The translations under genes and the position numbers were made by a program. The notes beneath the pieces are model-generated. The model had not been told where the DNA came from. It worked only from the letters and a program-made list of their open reading frames with translations, and ran no database searches. From positions 1 to 64,000 of the forward strand of contig JAIYAT010000019.1 in assembly GCA_027488905.1 (NCBI GenBank): DNA of 64,000 nucleotides, read 5' to 3'. Positions 8,149 to 18,225 of this stretch are shown here, piece by piece (the stretch's first letter is position 1; every line of letters begins with the position of its first letter). The DNA comes from Bacteroidota bacterium (GTDB taxonomy: Bacteria; Bacteroidota; Bacteroidia; UKL13-3).

Positions 8149-9108
8149 ATGATTACAAAAGACCTGCAATTGGCAATTGACCTTTTAATGGCTGGCAAAT
8201 TGGTTGCCATTCCAACCGAAACGGTATATGGCCTTGCAGCCAATGGGTTTAGTGGAGCAGCAGTTGCAGAAATTTTTCAGGCTAAAAATAGGCCACAGTT
8301 TAATCCATTAATTTTACACTCCAATTCCATAGCCCGATTTAAGGAATGGGGAATTGAAATCCCAGAAGAGGCCTTGTTATTGGCCGAAAAGTTTTCTCCG
8401 GGTCCAATTACCTTTGTTGTTCCAAAAAGCGAGTTGATTCCAGATCTCGTAACTGCTGGCCATAACAGTGTTGCCATAAGAATTCCTAATCATCCTTTAT
8501 CCTTAGAATTACTGCGCCAACTTCCCTTTCCATTGGCAGCGCCAAGTGCCAACAAATCGGGAAGTATTAGCCCAACCCAAGCAAAAGATGTAGAAGATCA
8601 ATTTGGAGATGAAATAGCAGCTGTTTTGGAGGGTGGACCTTGTGCGATAGGATTAGAATCTACCATAATTTCATTTATGGGAAATCACCCAAAACTATTG
8701 CGTTTAGGAGGCTTAAGTTTGGAAGCAATCGAAGAAATCCTAGGTAAGTCTTTGGATCAAACCAAACTCATAAATAATGAAAACCCAGAGGCACCAGGTA
8801 TGCTAAGTAGGCACTATGCTCCAATAACACCCTTGTATATTAACGCGGCTAGTTTGCATTTGACAGAGGCTAAGTTCTCCGAAATGGTTTATATAGGATT
8901 TAAGCTTCCGCATACTCAAATACCCTTAAGTAATCAGATTTTATTATCAAGTGCTGGCAATTATGCAGAGGCTGCGCAGAACTTATTTGGAGCGCTAAGG
9001 CAGGCCGATAAAATGCAACATAAAATAATTATAGCCGATTTATTACCCGAAGAAAATTTAGGTAGAGCAATTAATGACCGATTGAGAAGAGCAGCTGTAA
9101 AACAATAA
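8149..9108 (+). CDS. tsaC: Threonylcarbamoyl-AMP synthase, Sua5 type
   Basis: Makes threonylcarbamoyl-AMP from threonine, bicarbonate and ATP for the t6A37 modification of ANN-decoding tRNAs. With the ATG at 8149 it has 319 residues. The frame opens at a TTG at 8122, but the nine extra residues (NQNQQFRK) are not family-like. Residues about 5-195 form the YrdC/Sua5 core: PTETVYGLA, KNRPQFNPL and APSANKSGSISPT supply the ATP and substrate pocket. The remainder is the Sua5-specific C-terminal domain, joined by the APGMLSRHYAP linker. That makes it the long Sua5 form rather than short TsaC. The stop codon lies inside the stem of the downstream terminator. Confidence 0.92.
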   Translation: MITKDLQLAIDLLMAGKLVAIPTETVYGLAANGFSGAAVAEIFQAKNRPQFNPLILHSNSIARFKEWGIEIPEEALLLAEKFSPGPITFVVPKSELIPDLVTAGHNSVAIRIPNHPLSLELLRQLPFPLAAPSANKSGSISPTQAKDVEDQFGDEIAAVLEGGPCAIGLESTIISFMGNHPKLLRLGGLSLEAIEEILGKSLDQTKLINNENPEAPGMLSRHYAPITPLYINAASLHLTEAKFSEMVYIGFKLPHTQIPLSNQILLSSAGNYAEAAQNLFGALRQADKMQHKIIIADLLPEENLGRAINDRLRRAAVKQ

Positions 9109-9139
9109 AGGGGCGGCCTTCGGCCGCCCCTTTATTGTT
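9101..9139. terminator. Bidirectional terminator with an 18-bp perfect stem
   Basis: AACAATAAAGGGGCGGCC (9101-9118), loop TTC, exact complement 9122-9139. It has A and T runs on both sides and serves the convergent tsaC and giant beta-helix genes. The stem contains the tsaC stop codon TAA (9106-9108). Confidence 0.92.
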
Positions 9140-9159
9140 GTCATTAAAATACCTCTGTT

Positions 9160-12100
9160 CTATTCCTTAACCAATCTAAGCACTTTAAGTGTATCTCCCA
9201 TGCTTATCTTTATAAAGTACACACCACTTGCAAGTTCACTAAGTTCTGAAACATTTACAGTTGCTTGTGCAGCTTTTTCAATTTGCTTTAAAATTCTTCC
9301 ATTTACATCCAACACTTGAATTTCAATGGTTTCGGTTTGAACCGAACTCAAAGTAATTGTAAAGTTCGCAGTATATGGATTTGGATACAACCCTACAGCT
9401 AACGCTAATGCAGTTTCTTGCCCTACAATTCTAACTTCAGAGTAAGTAGTTGTACCATCAAAATCAACTTGGTTCAAACGGTAGAACAATTGGTCTGAAT
9501 TTGTATTTTCAAATGCGTTTCGGTCAGAGAAATTATAAGAAATAAGTGCTTTAGAATTTCCTTTTCCTTTAATAAAACCAATGGTCTCAAATTTCACTCC
9601 ATCTATTGAACGCTCAATATAGAATCCTTTATTGTTTGATTCACTAGCAGTCTTCCAGCTTAATTTTACATCTTCTTGTACCTTATTGGCAGTAAAAGCG
9701 AGCATCTCTACAGGTAAAGGATTAGAATTACCATCTGTTCCTGTGAATATTCCAAAAGCATTTTGAGAGGCAACGGTTGATAAGGTTCCATTGATACCAT
9801 TTCCAGTTGAGCTGGCTATCAAGTTCCAAGCTGTATCATAACGTGCTACCTTAGAAGTGCTTATGCTTGCTACAGTGCCAAGGGTAGCCGAATCTGCCAA
9901 AACATTCATTGTATAATTATACCCTGTTCCGCCAGTTGCAGAAACCTCATAATATGCATTGTAACGCGTTCTGCCTGCAATTAGATTTGGTGCATTTTCG
10001 CCACTGTAATACCTAATGGCAACTGCACTTGGAACAGTTCCAACATTACCCCAAGTAAGGCTAGCAATTTGTTTTCCACCAAAAGTATAAGTAGTAGTGT
10101 TGCCTAAGGTAGGCGCTGCATTTGCAGTTGCTAAAGGTGGCAAAGTTGAAGTTGTAAATTCATTGGAACCAATATCTGTTGCTCCATTTGCAATAGAAGT
10201 TGAACGGGTATTGTTGTTAAAGTCATTTGATACCGCTGTTAAAGCAAGACCTTTTCCGTTGACATACCATGCATTGGCGTTTGAGTTAACAATGTTTAAA
10301 TTAGAAACTAGCGTGTCATTAAAGATTGTTGCAGCAGGAATAGCAGAAGCTAACATATACCAATTTGAAGGATATGCACCAGCACCAGAATAAAGCGTAT
10401 TAAATAAACTAACACTATTGGTAAAGTTTATAGGAGCTTCTGCAATTCTATTGGTATCATTAACTACTATTAGATTATAATTTACGGTATTGGCGGCAAC
10501 CCCAGTAAGCGAGTTTGAACCAAATGCAAAGCCAGCACCAGTTCCTAAAGTTGAACGTTTATTATATAAAATATTGTTAAGACTAACCACATTGGCTAAG
10601 CCCGTGCGTTGAATGCAATATGAGTTGTTTGTGCCACCAGAAAGTAAACCGTTAATAAAAATTGAATTGTTATAATAAAGGTTGTTTCCAGAGCTAGCAA
10701 CATCTTGTATACCATAAACACGTGTTTCGCCGATAGTATTATTACCAATGCTTATTTGGTTGTTTCTCACATTTACCCCACCAGTACTTGAAACATACAT
10801 ACCAAAAACTTGGTTAGAACTTGTTCCAATTCCTGTACCAGTGCCATAAACAGTATGGATTCTATTACGTAAAACAGAAGTGTTTGTTCCACCGATAACA
10901 TTTATTCCAACGGCTGTATATGCTCCTGCACCTCCATTAATGTTAAAAATATTAAATACCGTGTTTTGTTCAATTACATGGTTGGCACCTCCACTAATAT
11001 GCATTCCAGTGATTAAAAAAGTAAAGGCAGTTCCACTAGAATTACCTTTAATATCTCTAATTGTATTACCGGTAATAGTGGCGGTTCCGCCAGAAACAGT
11101 GATGCCACTCGTTCTGTCTCCAAATCCATCGTAGTAAGAAATATTGCCAATGGTATTGTTAACAATAGAAACTGTTCCTCCTGTAACATTAATAATTCCA
11201 TTGTCAAAACCATTTTGTACAGTATCATATGGCATGGCACCACCGCCGATAGTGTTATTGGCAATGGTAACATTGCCTGCCGAAATATTAATTAAATGAA
11301 CGGCACTAATACTGGCAATATTAGAAAAAGTATTATTGATAATTTGAGCCGTTGTAGCTGCATTGTTAATTCTTATTGCAGTAATATTTGGATTGGTTGC
11401 ATTAGTTGTTGTTAATGCTGCTCCGCTTCTATTAGGAGCCGAACCACCCATGCTATTTCCATTAAAAACATGTCCTGTTCCACCATCAATTTGAAAAGCT
11501 ATAATAGGATTTGCTTTTACAATGATTTGATAGAAACTATTGTTAGAAAAATTCCAAAAATCACCAGCGGTAATGGCCAAATTAGCAAGAGCGAAGCCAT
11601 GGTTAAATACCTCATTATTGGCAAATGTATTATAATCATTGCCTATACCAGCAGTACCTTGGCTTTGAAGTGCAGTATTAGGAATCTGACCTGTAGAAGG
11701 GTTGCCTAATGTATCTCTTATAACACAATTGATAACCGCATTTGAATCGTTTCCAAAACCTCCAACCACATTTGTCGTGCCAAAAAGGACTGTACCTACA
11801 GCTTGATCTGTTCCTTCAATAAAACAGTTTCTAACCGTATCTAATTTTGCATCGTTTTGAAATCTAAATGTTGCGTTAGGGATAAAAGTGGTATTAAATG
11901 CTCTATTTCTAAATCTTAAAAATCTACCACTTCCTCCAAAGCTTCCATCTATTAATACTCTATCAGCACCATTTAGTCTTATTAAACCTCCTAAATCACC
12001 AGCACCCTGAACATTGCCTACAATCAATCTTTCAGTAGTTCCATCAGGTACAATCCTAAAGGTGTAATTTCCTGCGCCTGTTTCGTTAATTTGGTTAATA

Positions 12101-15100
12101 CCATTATTTCCAGTCTCCAATAAGTCACTAGTAATTACAGCTGTTAAATTACCGTTTAATGAACCATTATTTATTGCTTCAAATAAACCACCAGCTCCTG
12201 TTAGGGATGTATAGGTTTGACCTGCCCCAACATTAACAATTCCGCTTAAGCCAGGCACAACTCTATAAGAAAGCAAAGTAGCAGGAGGCGAAGTAATTAC
12301 GCTTACATTGGTAGCAACTGCGCCGCCAGGGAAAGAAGCAATATTTGAACTAGCTGCAGAGTCTTGAGCAACGACATACACATAAACAGAATCACCCAAA
12401 ATTAAACCACCTAAAGTGGCTTGTGGAATAGTAAAACTCCAAAACCCATTTTGCGCGGTACCACTAGTTCTTATAGCTGGAGTAGAATTCCATGTGCCAG
12501 AAGCAAATTTTCTAAAATATACTCTTGGTTCAGAACCAGCGGCAGTTGGAATTCCGGTTACATCTGTAATGCTTACACTAAATGTTCTATCACCTGTAGA
12601 AGAAGTGTTTGAAAGCGTAAAAGGTGTAATGTTAGGTGGGAAAATATCTAATGGAATAAAATTACCTGCATCGGCACCTATATCAGTAGGAGTTAAGCTA
12701 GTTCTAGTTTGCCCATCAAAATCATCAGTAAGTCCTGCAATTGCGGCGCCAGAAGATTCTATTGGTGTAGACAAGCTTGTAGTAATATGTAAATCTCCAT
12801 TGTTTGCATTACCAGAAGCATTAACAAATTGCGGATTAGCTACTCCACTTGCATTGTCTGTAGCAACCCAGCCAGAAGAATATGCTGTTACATCACTAAC
12901 GCCATTGTTTATGGTTCCAAAAATAGAACCTGTTCCATTGCCAAAATAAATGTTGTTATTAAGATTTAAAGTGGTCGTATTTACTAAAAACACTTGGTAA
13001 TGTTTTCCTGTTCCAGCAGCATTTGAGCGGTTATTTACAAAAATATTGTTTCTAACAATTTCTGTACCTGCACTATTTCTTGCAAAAGCAAATGTATTTG
13101 AAGCACCAGTTGTTACGCCATTACCACCAATAAATACGGAGTTGAAGTAAAAGTTGAAACTGCCAGCAAATTTTGTAATACCTCTAAAGGTAGAAGGCGA
13201 GGTAACATCGACACCTAAAGAGTCATAACCCAATCGAATCATATTGTTTTGAACATTGGCAATACCTCCAGAAACATCAAATCCAGTGATAAAAGCGGCT
13301 GGGTTGCTAGCATTAATAGACAAGCTATGAACCGAATTTCTGCTGATAACATTTGTTCCTGTAGATGCTCCGCTAAAAGAAATACCAGTCGCTTGAACCG
13401 CTGCTGTTGTGGATGGGCCTGTTAAAACCAAAGAACTAACGGTATTTCCTGTAATATTTGCTGGCGCAGTAGTTGAAGTATAAACAATCCCTGTAACAGC
13501 TGCATTAGGCACACCAGCGGTAGTTTGGGTAGCAGTAGTTAGATTTCTAACGATGTTACCAGAAACGGTACTTGCCCCATTTGTTACTGCAATTCCAGCT
13601 AATGTTGTGGCTTGTGCGCCAGCTGCTGAATAATTTAAATTTATATTTGAAACAATATTATTCGTTACTGTATTTACAGCTCCTGCAGTTAAACTATTGC
13701 AAATAATGCCTCTAAAAGCACATGCCCCAGTTGCAGTTGATGAGGTAGAAACTCCATTGATGCTATTTGCTAAGGTAGTGCTTCCAACAGTATTGTTGTT
13801 GATGGTTATATTTAAACCTCCCGAGGCTGCTATCCCATTAAAGCCAGCAAAAAGAGTGGTATTGTTACTAATTAAATCAACACCTGAAATAATATTGTTT
13901 GAAAAATTGAGCGTTCCACCTGCACCTGACCTTAAAGGAATTAAACTACCATTAGCAACGGTTGTAGTGAAAGAGAAAGCACCATTGGTAGTTGTTGATC
14001 CAAATAAATTGCTGAAAACATTTACATTTCCATTGGCAATATTTATACCGTAAGTACCATTGCCTGCAAAACCACTGGTAAATGAAAAATTAGTTATGGT
14101 ATTGTTTTGAACCAAGGTTGTTGCTCCCAAACCAACAGAAATATCCATTCCAAAAAATTGGTATCCCGAGGTTCCAGCCATGGTATAAACACCACTGCCA
14201 TTTGAAGCGTTTCCGCCAATAAAGTTATTGGTAATAACAAACCCACTTGCCGAAGTTAATGAGGCAACATTTGGGGTAACCCACATCACACGATGTGTTG
14301 GCGTTCCAGTTGTTGTAACGGTTGATGTTTGGTAAAATCTATTGGCATTAATTGTCCAAGCACTATTGTTTGCACCAATATAAATACCGGCAGTAGCAAT
14401 TGTTGGACTAAAGAAATTATATATATTACAGCTATCAACAAGGTTATTATCATTATTTGCAGCAATACTAGACGCAGAGCCGATTGATGATATTGCAATA
14501 GTTGGATTGCCTCCTGTAACTTCATGAATATCGCAGAATTTTATGGTATTGTTATCATTTCCATTTAATCCAGCACTTGCTCCAAAATTAACTACGCCTG
14601 CATTAATTGCCCCTGGAGCTGTGCTATTATTTGATCGTAAATCGCAATATAAAATTCTATTAAAGGATGACTCATTATTTAATCTTATAGCCATACCTGC
14701 AACATTTGAATTAGAGATGATTAAGTTATTTGCAGTAACAAAACCTCCAACTCCGCCTGGTCTTCCATCAATAATAAAGTTGTTGATTCCATTCAAATCA
14801 AAAATAGGAGTAGCACTTGTGTTTTCTATAGCAGAAAAAACACCAGTACCAGGTCTAAGCGTTACCGTATTAGTTGCCGATGAGCCAGTGAATGGGTTCA
14901 TTACAATAGGGAAAACTTCACCAGAAGCTGCATTATATAAAATGTCCGTTAATATAAAAGTAACAGGACCAGTAACACCTAAAGTTCCAAGATCTGCTGC
15001 AGCAGCTGTAATGGTTGGGTAGGTTTGACCCGAGCCCACGTTATAGTTTCCATTCAATGGAGCAAGGATTCTTCTTGAACCAACAGGGTTTCCATCAATT

Positions 15101-18100
15101 GGCGCTGTATTAATACCACCAATCACCAAACTATCTACCCTTGCATCAATAAAATTATTGACTACTGAGGTGGCTTTTGTATCATAAGTAACCCAGAAAT
15201 AGCTAATACCTGCTGGAAGGGTTAAGCTTCCATTTGCATAGAAAACCCCATTCGGATTGGCAACGGTGCTTCCAAATTGATTGGTAGCTGCAAAAACAGT
15301 GCTAGAGCCTGTGTAAAACACTTTGGCATTTTGAATATCCGTAACGTTTGTAGTGCCAGCAGTATTAAGTTTTAGGGAGCTTAAGGTTAAGGGATTAAAA
15401 TTATTAGAAGTATAAACGCGTATTCTTAACACCTGTTGGTTAGCCAAATTGATTGGTACTGCCGCAGAGTTTTGGTCCACATTACTTGAATCTAGCACCA
15501 TTCCAATTCCTGTAAACTCGCCTTCATCAGCGCCAATATCTGGCGCAGAACCTGTTCCTAAATATCCAGTGCTTCCTTGTCTAATTAAGTTGTCTGCATC
15601 AAAAGTGATTCCAGTAATTATAGAGCCACCACTTTCTGCACGGGTTGGAACTGTAGCATCTAAATGCAAATAATTAGGGTCTGAACCTATATTACTTAAA
15701 AAAGTAGGTTGCTCTGTAACCGAAGCTTGTTCCAAAGTGAGTAACCTTGCTTTGAAATCAGCCAAAGTTGAATCTCCAACAGCTCCATCGAAATAAATCA
15801 AACGATTTGCAGCAGGTGTACCTGCATGTAACATGTTTCTATTTGAAGTTGCAGCATAGTTTGCAGTTGTTGCTGCCGACCTTCTTATGGCAACTGCATT
15901 ACCCGTACCGTTTGGCGTAGCGTTATTAATTAAAATATTATTGCGTAAGTCAAGTGTTGCAGTTGTGGCGGTGGCATTTGCGGTATGCAAAATACATGCA
16001 GTAGAAAAATTAGTACCTGAAGAAATAGCATTTAAACTTACTGTGTTATGGTAAACACCTAATGCTGTGGATGCCGTTACTGTTGTTAGATTAATACCAA
16101 TTACGGTTGGTGTAGTTGAATTGGATAATGGTGCAAAAATTCTTGAAATAAGGTTATTAAAAATTTGTGGAGAACCTGCTGAAGTTGAACTTATGGTAAT
16201 TCCAGAAACAATAGACGCAGTTCCATTTGTTGTTAAATCATATAACCTATTATTAAAAATTCTTGGCACACTAGATGACATTAGAATTCCAGTTACAGTA
16301 GAAAAACCACTTAAATTATATATATTATTATAAGAAACATTCCTTGTTCCTGCTGCTGTAAAGGCGTATAAGCCATAAACAATCCCAGTACCGATATGTG
16401 TCAGATTGTATATATTGTTATACCTAAAATTTTCATTGTTAGGGGATGAAATATCATAAATACCATAAAGTGCTCCTGTTGCAGTAGCTTTGGCAACATT
16501 TAAATTATAAACATTATTGCTATCACACACTATGGTAGTTCCAGTCATCTGAATCCCATACATAGTAGATGCTGTTCCAGCACCTGTGATATAAAAATTA
16601 CGAATAATATTATTTTTAACATTTTGGTTTGTGCCACTTGCTATATATAAACCAATTGTTGTTCCACCTGTAGACCCATTTCTGGTTAAACTGTCTATGA
16701 GATTGCCATTAGCATTTACAGTTGTAGCTGCGCCACTATTAAAAATTGGGTAAAAGGTTCCTGCTCCTGTGGTAGAAGAATTATATATGGTTCTGGTAAT
16801 CGTATTATTGTTAATATTTAGATTGGTTGCAGTTGCAGTTACTCCAATTCCATATTGGTTAGTAAATATTCCAGAGATAGACGTTGAATCAATAATATTG
16901 TTGTTGATATTTAAAGTGCCTATACCAGCCAACTGACTAAAGATTATACACTGAGTTCCTGTAGTTGCGTTTTTTGAATAACCATAAACAAGGTTATTGT
17001 TAATATTCACTGTACTTGCAGCTGAATTTACCCAAACAGCAGTGAATTGAACTGAGGTATTGGGCGAACTGGTACAATTTAAAAAATTATTATTATTTAT
17101 ATTAAGTACATTTCCATTGGCGCCTGTTTGCGCCATTTCCATATCAACGCACCAATTGATGGCACCAGCATTGGCTCCTCCTATAATGGTAATTTTATTA
17201 TTGTTTACATTACAACTGGCTCCAGGAGAATTTGCAAATAACCAAACTCCCCTATTTGAGGTAGGATGATTTACCCCAGTTCCATTGTTGTTATTGATTG
17301 TATTATAGGAAATATTTGAACCATATTGATTGCTTATGTAGGCAGCAGCACAAGCATTTCCTGCCCCTGTACCTCCGCCAAAATTTATAATTGTATTTCC
17401 TGTTAAAAGAGAGTTCCCACCAATATCATTATTCAAATCGGCCAGGGTATACGGCGATGCAACAGCCCCGCCAGCTAAAGCTATCCCAATGTTGACATTT
17501 TGAATGGTATTACCATAAAATTTATTGTTTGAACTTGCTCCTGAAATACTGGTTTGAACCAAAGCTGTACCTACTGCAGTCCTTAAACAGTTAATGAGCT
17601 CAATAGCTGTTGACCCAGCAATATTGTTTCTTGGACCCGCACCATTGGTTATATTATTTCTGTTTAATGTAATAACACAGTTTTTAATGGTAACATTATT
17701 TACCCCATCTGTCACACTTGTCTTGTACAATCCATACCCTACTTCCATCCAAGTAACGCTGGTGGTGTTAGTGCTAGACTCTATTAAGTCAATACCATCA
17801 AGGGTAACCCAATCTGTTCCAGCAATTGCCCACATTACATCTATTGAGTCTATTGAACTGCTAATTTTTGTTCCAACATAGGCAGTAATTTGTGGGTTAG
17901 CTGTAGCTGTAGCTGCCTTTTGGAAAGTTATGGTATTAGTTGAAGATACACTGGCATTTAAAGCTGGACTACCTAAAACAATTGTTCCAGCTAGCGTTTC
18001 AGTGTATGCAGCACCTGCACCAATATTAAAGGTTACAGGCCCACTCACCCCATAGGTATTTAAGGAATCTACTGCATCTTTAATAGTGCTGTAGTTGCCA

Positions 18101-18216
18101 GGAATGGAATAAGTACCTGAAAGCGCTTGGGCGCTTACCTCTGAAAAAAATGTTGCGCTTAAAATTATAAAGGTCAAAAAGCGCTTGACCATTTTAGTAG
18201 AATTATTCATAAACAT
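9160..18216 (-). CDS. Giant secreted parallel beta-helix protein, three modules, T9SS type A domain
   Basis: 3018 residues. The start is at 18216, although in-frame Met9 (MVKRFLTFIIL) also gives a good signal peptide ending VSA/Q. The body is Asn/Thr/Ser/Gly-rich with endless NNxI-type rungs typical of right-handed parallel beta-helices. Three modules each open with a related block (near 33, 1055 and 1994): TIKDAVDSLNTYGVSGPVTF, then TITAAAADLGTLGVTGPVTF, then a weaker third. They close near DIGADEGEF (about 895), DIGADAGNF (about 1848) and DIGSNEF (about 2683). Non-helical linker domains lie between. The end carries a fibronectin-like LPVEMLAFTA domain and a type A sorting domain (YPNPYTANF, GVYFIKI). 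It is probably a surface adhesin or polysaccharide-binding filament. No enzyme residues are recognised. The giant at 57.9 kb shares the module-opening pattern. Confidence 0.88.
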   Translation of the reverse strand: MFMNNSTKMVKRFLTFIILSATFFSEVSAQALSGTYSIPGNYSTIKDAVDSLNTYGVSGPVTFNIGAGAAYTETLAGTIVLGSPALNASVSSTNTITFQKAATATANPQITAYVGTKISSSIDSIDVMWAIAGTDWVTLDGIDLIESSTNTTSVTWMEVGYGLYKTSVTDGVNNVTIKNCVITLNRNNITNGAGPRNNIAGSTAIELINCLRTAVGTALVQTSISGASSNNKFYGNTIQNVNIGIALAGGAVASPYTLADLNNDIGGNSLLTGNTIINFGGGTGAGNACAAAYISNQYGSNISYNTINNNNGTGVNHPTSNRGVWLFANSPGASCNVNNNKITIIGGANAGAINWCVDMEMAQTGANGNVLNINNNNFLNCTSSPNTSVQFTAVWVNSAASTVNINNNLVYGYSKNATTGTQCIIFSQLAGIGTLNINNNIIDSTSISGIFTNQYGIGVTATATNLNINNNTITRTIYNSSTTGAGTFYPIFNSGAATTVNANGNLIDSLTRNGSTGGTTIGLYIASGTNQNVKNNIIRNFYITGAGTASTMYGIQMTGTTIVCDSNNVYNLNVAKATATGALYGIYDISSPNNENFRYNNIYNLTHIGTGIVYGLYAFTAAGTRNVSYNNIYNLSGFSTVTGILMSSSVPRIFNNRLYDLTTNGTASIVSGITISSTSAGSPQIFNNLISRIFAPLSNSTTPTVIGINLTTVTASTALGVYHNTVSLNAISSGTNFSTACILHTANATATTATLDLRNNILINNATPNGTGNAVAIRRSAATTANYAATSNRNMLHAGTPAANRLIYFDGAVGDSTLADFKARLLTLEQASVTEQPTFLSNIGSDPNYLHLDATVPTRAESGGSIITGITFDADNLIRQGSTGYLGTGSAPDIGADEGEFTGIGMVLDSSNVDQNSAAVPINLANQQVLRIRVYTSNNFNPLTLSSLKLNTAGTTNVTDIQNAKVFYTGSSTVFAATNQFGSTVANPNGVFYANGSLTLPAGISYFWVTYDTKATSVVNNFIDARVDSLVIGGINTAPIDGNPVGSRRILAPLNGNYNVGSGQTYPTITAAAADLGTLGVTGPVTFILTDILYNAASGEVFPIVMNPFTGSSATNTVTLRPGTGVFSAIENTSATPIFDLNGINNFIIDGRPGGVGGFVTANNLIISNSNVAGMAIRLNNESSFNRILYCDLRSNNSTAPGAINAGVVNFGASAGLNGNDNNTIKFCDIHEVTGGNPTIAISSIGSASSIAANNDNNLVDSCNIYNFFSPTIATAGIYIGANNSAWTINANRFYQTSTVTTTGTPTHRVMWVTPNVASLTSASGFVITNNFIGGNASNGSGVYTMAGTSGYQFFGMDISVGLGATTLVQNNTITNFSFTSGFAGNGTYGINIANGNVNVFSNLFGSTTTNGAFSFTTTVANGSLIPLRSGAGGTLNFSNNIISGVDLISNNTTLFAGFNGIAASGGLNITINNNTVGSTTLANSINGVSTSSTATGACAFRGIICNSLTAGAVNTVTNNIVSNINLNYSAAGAQATTLAGIAVTNGASTVSGNIVRNLTTATQTTAGVPNAAVTGIVYTSTTAPANITGNTVSSLVLTGPSTTAAVQATGISFSGASTGTNVISRNSVHSLSINASNPAAFITGFDVSGGIANVQNNMIRLGYDSLGVDVTSPSTFRGITKFAGSFNFYFNSVFIGGNGVTTGASNTFAFARNSAGTEIVRNNIFVNNRSNAAGTGKHYQVFLVNTTTLNLNNNIYFGNGTGSIFGTINNGVSDVTAYSSGWVATDNASGVANPQFVNASGNANNGDLHITTSLSTPIESSGAAIAGLTDDFDGQTRTSLTPTDIGADAGNFIPLDIFPPNITPFTLSNTSSTGDRTFSVSITDVTGIPTAAGSEPRVYFRKFASGTWNSTPAIRTSGTAQNGFWSFTIPQATLGGLILGDSVYVYVVAQDSAASSNIASFPGGAVATNVSVITSPPATLLSYRVVPGLSGIVNVGAGQTYTSLTGAGGLFEAINNGSLNGNLTAVITSDLLETGNNGINQINETGAGNYTFRIVPDGTTERLIVGNVQGAGDLGGLIRLNGADRVLIDGSFGGSGRFLRFRNRAFNTTFIPNATFRFQNDAKLDTVRNCFIEGTDQAVGTVLFGTTNVVGGFGNDSNAVINCVIRDTLGNPSTGQIPNTALQSQGTAGIGNDYNTFANNEVFNHGFALANLAITAGDFWNFSNNSFYQIIVKANPIIAFQIDGGTGHVFNGNSMGGSAPNRSGAALTTTNATNPNITAIRINNAATTAQIINNTFSNIASISAVHLINISAGNVTIANNTIGGGAMPYDTVQNGFDNGIINVTGGTVSIVNNTIGNISYYDGFGDRTSGITVSGGTATITGNTIRDIKGNSSGTAFTFLITGMHISGGANHVIEQNTVFNIFNINGGAGAYTAVGINVIGGTNTSVLRNRIHTVYGTGTGIGTSSNQVFGMYVSSTGGVNVRNNQISIGNNTIGETRVYGIQDVASSGNNLYYNNSIFINGLLSGGTNNSYCIQRTGLANVVSLNNILYNKRSTLGTGAGFAFGSNSLTGVAANTVNYNLIVVNDTNRIAEAPINFTNSVSLFNTLYSGAGAYPSNWYMLASAIPAATIFNDTLVSNLNIVNSNANAWYVNGKGLALTAVSNDFNNNTRSTSIANGATDIGSNEFTTSTLPPLATANAAPTLGNTTTYTFGGKQIASLTWGNVGTVPSAVAIRYYSGENAPNLIAGRTRYNAYYEVSATGGTGYNYTMNVLADSATLGTVASISTSKVARYDTAWNLIASSTGNGINGTLSTVASQNAFGIFTGTDGNSNPLPVEMLAFTANKVQEDVKLSWKTASESNNKGFYIERSIDGVKFETIGFIKGKGNSKALISYNFSDRNAFENTNSDQLFYRLNQVDFDGTTTYSEVRIVGQETALALAVGLYPNPYTANFTITLSSVQTETIEIQVLDVNGRILKQIEKAAQATVNVSELSELASGVYFIKISMGDTLKVLRLVKE

Positions 18217-18225
18217 AGCTAAATT

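Noticed and set aside
12416-12949. A 177-codon open frame antisense to the giant gene as a real gene
   Set aside because: It is a by-product of the low-stop composition of the repetitive gene opposite it. The peptide is Pro/Val-rich with no domain, and several similar antisense frames exist in the same gene.
9160-18216. Repeated Asn/Thr-rich stretches as a CRISPR array or tandem repeat
   Set aside because: The repeats are protein-level beta-helix rungs of irregular length in one open frame, with no conserved DNA spacer-repeat pattern.
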